This document shows positions 59,636-64,000 of a stretch of DNA of 64,000 bases, one piece after another; positions within the stretch are counted from its first letter, which is position 1; each line of letters starts with the position of its first letter. The notes beneath the pieces were generated by a model. The model did not search any database, had not been told where the DNA came from, and was given only the letters and a program-made list of their open reading frames with translations. The position numbers and the translations under genes were made by a program. The DNA is taken from assembly GCA_034401795.1 (NCBI GenBank), contig CM067366.1:73083087-73147086 (forward strand), written 5' to 3'. This stretch comes from Chaetoderma sp. LZ-2023a. Its lineage: Eukaryota; Mollusca; Caudofoveata; Chaetodermatida; Chaetodermatidae.

Positions 59636-62600
59636 CACTTCTCCGGGATGCCATTTTCTCCACTACTCCAGGATGCCATGTTCTGCACTTCTCCAGGATG
59701 GCATGTCCTCTGCTTCTCCAGGATGCCATGTTCTGCACTTCTCCAGGATGGCATGTCCTCTGCTTCTCCAGGATGCCATGTCTTCTGCTTCTCCAGGATG
59801 TCATGTTCTCCACTTCTCCAGCATGCCATGTTCTGCACTTCTCCAGGATGCCATGTTCTCCGCTTCTCCAGGATGCCATGTCCTCTGCTTCTCCAGGATG
59901 TCATGTCCTCTGCTTCTCCAGGATGTTGTGTCCTCTGCTTCTCCAGGATGTAATGTCCTCTGCTTCTCCAGGATGCCATGTCCTCTGCTTCTCCAGGATG
60001 CCATGTCCTCTGATTCTCCAGAATGCCATGTTTTGCATTTCTCCAGGATGCCATGTCCTCTGCTTCTCCAGGATGGCATGTTCTGCACTTTTCAAGGATG
60101 CCATGTTCTCCGCTTCTCCAGGATGCCCTGTTCTCCACTTCTCCAGGATGCCATGTTCTGCACTTCTCCAGGATGGCATGTTCTCCGCTTCTCCAGGATG
60201 TCATGTTCTGCACTTCTCCAGGATGCCATGTTCTCCACTTCTCCAGGATGCCATGTTCTCCGCTTCTCCAGAATGTCATGTTCTGCACTTCTCCAAGATG
60301 CCGTGTTCTCCGCTTCTCCAGGATGGCATGTGCTCTGCTTCTCCAGGATGCCATGTTCTGCACTTCTCCAGGATGCCATGTTCTCCGCTTCTCCAGGATG
60401 CCATGTTCTGCACTTCTCCAGGATGCCATGTTCTGCACTTCTTCAGGATGCCATGTTCTGCACTTCTCCAGGATGCCATGTTCTGCACTTCTCCAGGATG
60501 CCATGTTCTGCACTTCTCCAGGATGCCGTGTTCTCTGCTTCTCCAGGATGGCATGTGCTCTGCTTCTCCAGGATGTCATGTTCTCCAGGATGCCATGCCC
60601 TCTGCTTCTCCAGGATGTCATGTTCTCCACTTCTCCAGGATGCCATGTTTTCCGCTTCTCCAGGATGCCATGTTCTCTGCTTCTCCAGGATGCCATGTTC
60701 GCCACTTCTCCAGGATGCCATGTTCTCCGCTTCTCCAGGATGCCATGTTCTCCGCTTCTCCAGGATGGTATGTCCTCTGCTTCTCCAGGATGGCATGTCC
60801 TCTGCTTCTCCAGGATGCCATGTCCTCTGCTTCTCCAGGCTGTAATGTCCTCTGCTTCTCCAGGATGCCATGTCCTCTGCTTCTCCAGGATGCCATGTTC
60901 TGCACTTCTACAGTCTACAGGATGCCATGTTCTCTGCTTCGCCAGGATGCCATGTCCTCTGCTTCTCCAGGATGCCATGTTCTGCACTTCTCCAGGATGC
61001 CATGTTCTGCACTTCTCCTGGATGCCATGTTCTCCGCTTCTCCAGGATACCATGTCCTCTGCTTCTCCAGGATGCCATGTTCTGCACTTCTCCAGGATGC
61101 CATGTTCGCCACTTCTCCAGGATGCCATGTTCTCCGCTTCTCCAGGATGCCATGTTCTCCGCTTCTCCAGGATGGTATGTCCTCTGCTTCTCCAGGATGG
61201 CATGTCCTCTGCTTCTCCAGGATGCCATGTCCTCTGCTTCTCCAGGCTGTAATGTCCTCTGCTTCTCCAGGATGCCATGTCCTCTGCTTCTCCAGGATGC
61301 CATGTTCTGCACTTCTACAGTCTACAGGATGCCATGTTCTCTGCTTCGCCAGGATGCCATGTCCTCTGCTTCTCCAGGATGCCATGTTCTGCACTTCTCC
61401 AGGATGTCATGTTCTGCACTTCTCCTGGATGCCATGTTCTCCGCTTCTCCAGGATACCATGTCCTCTGCTTCTCCAGGATGCCATGTTCTGCACTTCTCC
61501 AGGATGCCATGTCCTCTGCTTCTCCAGGATGCCATGTCCTCTGCTTCTCCAGGATGTTGTGTCCTCTGCTTCTCCAGGATGTAATGTCCTCTGCTTCTCC
61601 AGGATGACATGTTCTCTGCTTCTCCAGGATGGCATGTCCTCTGCTTCTCCAGGATGCCATGTTCTGCATTTCTCCAGGATGCCATGTCCTCTGCTTCTCC
61701 AGGATAGCATGTCCTCTGCTTCTCCAGGATGCCATGTTCCGCATTTCTCCAGGATGCCATGTCCTCTGCTTCTCCAGGATGTCATGTCCTCTGCTTCTCC
61801 AGGATGCCATGTTCTGCACTTCTCCAGGATGCCATGTTCTCCGCTTCTCCAGGATGCCCTGTTCTCCACTTCTCCAGGATGCCATGTTCTCCGCTTCCCC
61901 AGGACACGGTGTTCTCTGCTTCTCCAGGATGTCATGTTCTGCACTTCTCCAGGATGCCATGTTCTCCGCTTCTCCACGATGGCATGTCTTCTGCTTCTCC
62001 AGGATGCCATGTTTTGCCGTTCTCCAGGATGCCATGTTCTCCGCTTCTCCAGGATGCCATGTTCTCCGCTTCTCCAGGAAGCCATGTTCTCTGCTTCTCC
62101 AGGATGTCATGTTCTGCACTTCTCCAGGATGCCATGTTCTCCGCTTCTCCAGGATGCCATGTTCTCCGCTTCCTCAGGATGTCATGTTCTGCACTTCTCC
62201 AGGATGCCGTGTTCTCCGCTTCTCCAGGATGGCATGTGCTCTGCTTCTCCAGGATGTCATGTTCTCCAGGATACCATGTCCTCTGCTTCTCCAGGATGTC
62301 ATGTTCTCCACTTCTCCAGGATGCCATGTTTTCTGCTTCTCCAGGATGCCATGTTTTCCGCTTCTCCAGGATGCCATGTTCTCCGCTTCTCCAGGATGCC
62401 ATGTTCTCCACTTCTCCAGGATGCCATGTTCTCCGCTTCTCGAGGATGCCATGTTCTCCACTTCTCCAGGATGGCATGTCCTCTGCTTCGCCAGGATACC
62501 ATGTTCTGCACTTCTCCAGGATGCCATGTTCTCCGCTTCTCCAGGATATCATGTTCTCCACTTCCCCAGGATGCCATGTCCTCTGCTTCTCCAGGATGTC

Positions 62601-63066
62601 ATGTTCTCCACTTCTCCAGGATGCCATGTTTTCCGCTTCTCCAGGATGTCATGTTCTCTGCTTCTCCAGGATGCCATGTTCTCCACTTCTCCAGGATGCC
62701 ATGTTCTCCACTTCTCCAGGATGCCATGTTCTCCGCTTCTCCAGGATGGCATGTCCTCTGCTTCTCCAGGATGGCATGTCCTCTGCTTCTCCAGGATGCC
62801 ATGTTCTCTGCTTCTCCAGGATGCCATGTTCTCCACTTCTCCAGGATGCCATGTTCTCTGCTTCTCCAGGATGCCATGTTCTCCACTTCTCCAGGATGCC
62901 ATGTTCTCCACTTCTCCAGGATGCCATGTTCTCTGCTTCTCCAGGATGCCATGTTCTCCACTTCTCCAGGATGCCATGTTCTCTGCTTCTCCAGGATGCC
63001 ATGTTCTCCGCTTCTCCAGGATGGCATGTTCTCTGCTTCTCCAGGATGCCATGTTCTCCGGTTTTC
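59636..63066 (+). repeat. 25-bp minisatellite, about 137 units
   Basis: Each unit joins CTTCTCCAGGATGCCATGTT and a variable five-base end (CTCCG, CTGCA, CCTCT, CTCCA). The unit length of 25 is not a multiple of three, so every frame cycles through the same 25 codons, and neither strand's cycle has a stop. This yields ORFs of 628, 605, 583 and 494 codons on both strands in several frames. They are not evidence of a gene. A few shortened units (e.g. 60576-60596, 62256-62276) and a variant with CTACAGTCTACAGG repeated 407 bp apart (60906, 61313) reveal internal block duplications. Confidence 0.97.
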
Positions 63067-63114
63067 CTCACTCAGAAGGATGGTACCTTCATAATTTGCC
63101 TCCTTTGTATTAGA

Positions 63115-63462
63115 CAATGGACCTTTCCCGTTTTAGCTATGCCCTGCCCATCTCTAACTAGCCTCCATCCACACCTCAATTGATCCCTGCACTCTCTGAA
63201 TCTCAATTTTCAGAAAACTATACAGGTTAGCTGTTGAATATTTTGAAATTATACATATGCAGCAACAACACACAGTCAAATTGGTTTTAAAATATTTGAT
63301 AGAATATTTTTTATTAAATAGTAGCCATACCATTTGTACAACGTGCCAGACTATTAACTAAATCGAGTCATTCATGCTGTAATTGATTATGACATCATCC
63401 TACATGTCATGTAGTTGATTATGATGTCATATGATAGATGGATAAACTGAAAATGTCCATTT
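63115..63462. mobile_element. Hairpin MITE, family M, copy at right end
   Basis: Left tip AATGGACCTTTCCCGTTTTA, right tip GAAAATGTCCATTT (inverted relatives). Inside are CAGAAAACTATACAGGTTAG, TGTTGAATATTTTGAAA, CAGTCAAATTGGTTTTAAAA, TTTTTATTAAATAGTAG and the ATGATGTCATATGAT right part. Much of the GCTGCC hairpin arm is deleted. Confidence 0.65.
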
Positions 63463-63714
63463 GAATGAGTTAATAAAGATAGTTGCCAGGGTGGTGATCA
63501 GTCAAGTGCACAGTGTCCATGGTCAACATTGCTTTTCCCATCAAGGATGGTTCGCAGGTGGCACTTTGCCATTGAATCTAATCATCAAAATCTGATTCTT
63601 AGTTCACTGACCAGAACAAACACGGGTCAATATCAAAGCTATTCGCGAATGAGATAACCAGTAAGGGCTTAACACATCTCATTCAGAATTATTACCATGG
63701 GGTTGGTTTCGATC

Positions 63715-63815
63715 AAGTTAAATATGAAACATTTGAAAACCATTTGACTGAAAGTTATTGCTGCCTGAGGTAGAATGAACTTTCAGTTAAATAATTTTTT
63801 TAATATTCAACATAT
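63715..63815. repeat. Hairpin relic of family M type
   Basis: AACCATTTGACTGAAAGTTA-TTGCTGCC and its inverted partner TGAACTTTCAGTTAAATAA with TTAATATTCAACATATTT. The rest of 63463-64000 shows nothing recognisable. Confidence 0.5.
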
Positions 63816-64000
63816 TTAAAATAACTGATATGAATATGAAGTTCATGATACAGAGTGGAATGGTATTAACACATAGCTATGGATTCGTCTGCGCTTAAAC
63901 AAGACAAGTGTGACGAGGCAGCCACAATGATTCTGCGAATGAGGTTTAAAGAAATGTCCTATCTGCTTACGAGTCTTCGAAATCTTCTAAAGAAATGTCC

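Noticed and set aside
59527-63183. ORFs of 410-628 codons on both strands
   Set aside because: All derive from the stop-free 25-bp unit; frames on opposite strands overlap completely and show no domain, start context or flanking gene structure.

Overview
This window reads as non-genic DNA from a metazoan, most likely a marine invertebrate. That call is inferred from the repeat families: Harbinger, Kolobok/T2-type and piggyBac-like elements, LINE 3' ends, a Ty3/Gypsy relic, and a family opening AACAAGAGGCCC and closing AGGTGAGCTAA that I recall from molluscs and other marine invertebrates. I found no intact host gene, tRNA, rRNA or CRISPR array. The only start that looks like a genuine protein-coding gene with its own promoter is a PIF/Harbinger transposase running off the left edge on the minus strand.

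Layout. 0-6.6 kb: Harbinger 5' end with TATA box, an unusual CpG-dense upstream tract, a 0.35-kb direct repeat pair, LINE 3' ends, and an inverted copy of a low-copy block (about 3.4-5.2 kb). 6.9-28.9 kb: direct tandem copies of the same block (copy 1 about 6.9-9.7 kb, copy 2 about 9.7-17.1 kb, copy 3 about 20.7-28.9 kb). The copies differ by insertions and by which short tandem repeat has expanded: a 42-bp unit in copy 1, 34-bp and 62-bp units plus (AT)n in copy 3, and a 17-bp unit at the outer edge of copy 3. A 1.7-kb TTAA-flanked element sits in copy 2, and both other copies keep the empty TTAA site. Copies 2 and 3 are separated by about 3.56 kb of unclassified DNA carrying a textbook heat-shock-type promoter. 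28.9-43.7 kb: a 14.9-kb array of the 17-bp unit with nested higher-order duplications and one SINE-like insertion. 43.7-59 kb: degenerate ~150-bp repeats, a broken Ty3/Gypsy relic split by a MITE, and a mosaic of hairpin MITEs and two mobile families built of internal repeats, with 33-bp and 31-bp minisatellites. 59.6-63.1 kb: a 25-bp minisatellite whose stop-free unit creates very long but almost certainly meaningless ORFs on both strands. 63.1-64 kb: another hairpin MITE and relic.

The main value of the window is evolutionary. Paralogous copies of one block serve as internal before/after controls for transposon insertion, MITE loss and minisatellite birth. I saw no convincing new molecular system. 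The strongest functional lead is the HSE/CCAAT/CRE/TATA promoter at 17.62-17.77 kb. All coordinates of diverged repeats are by eye and approximate.
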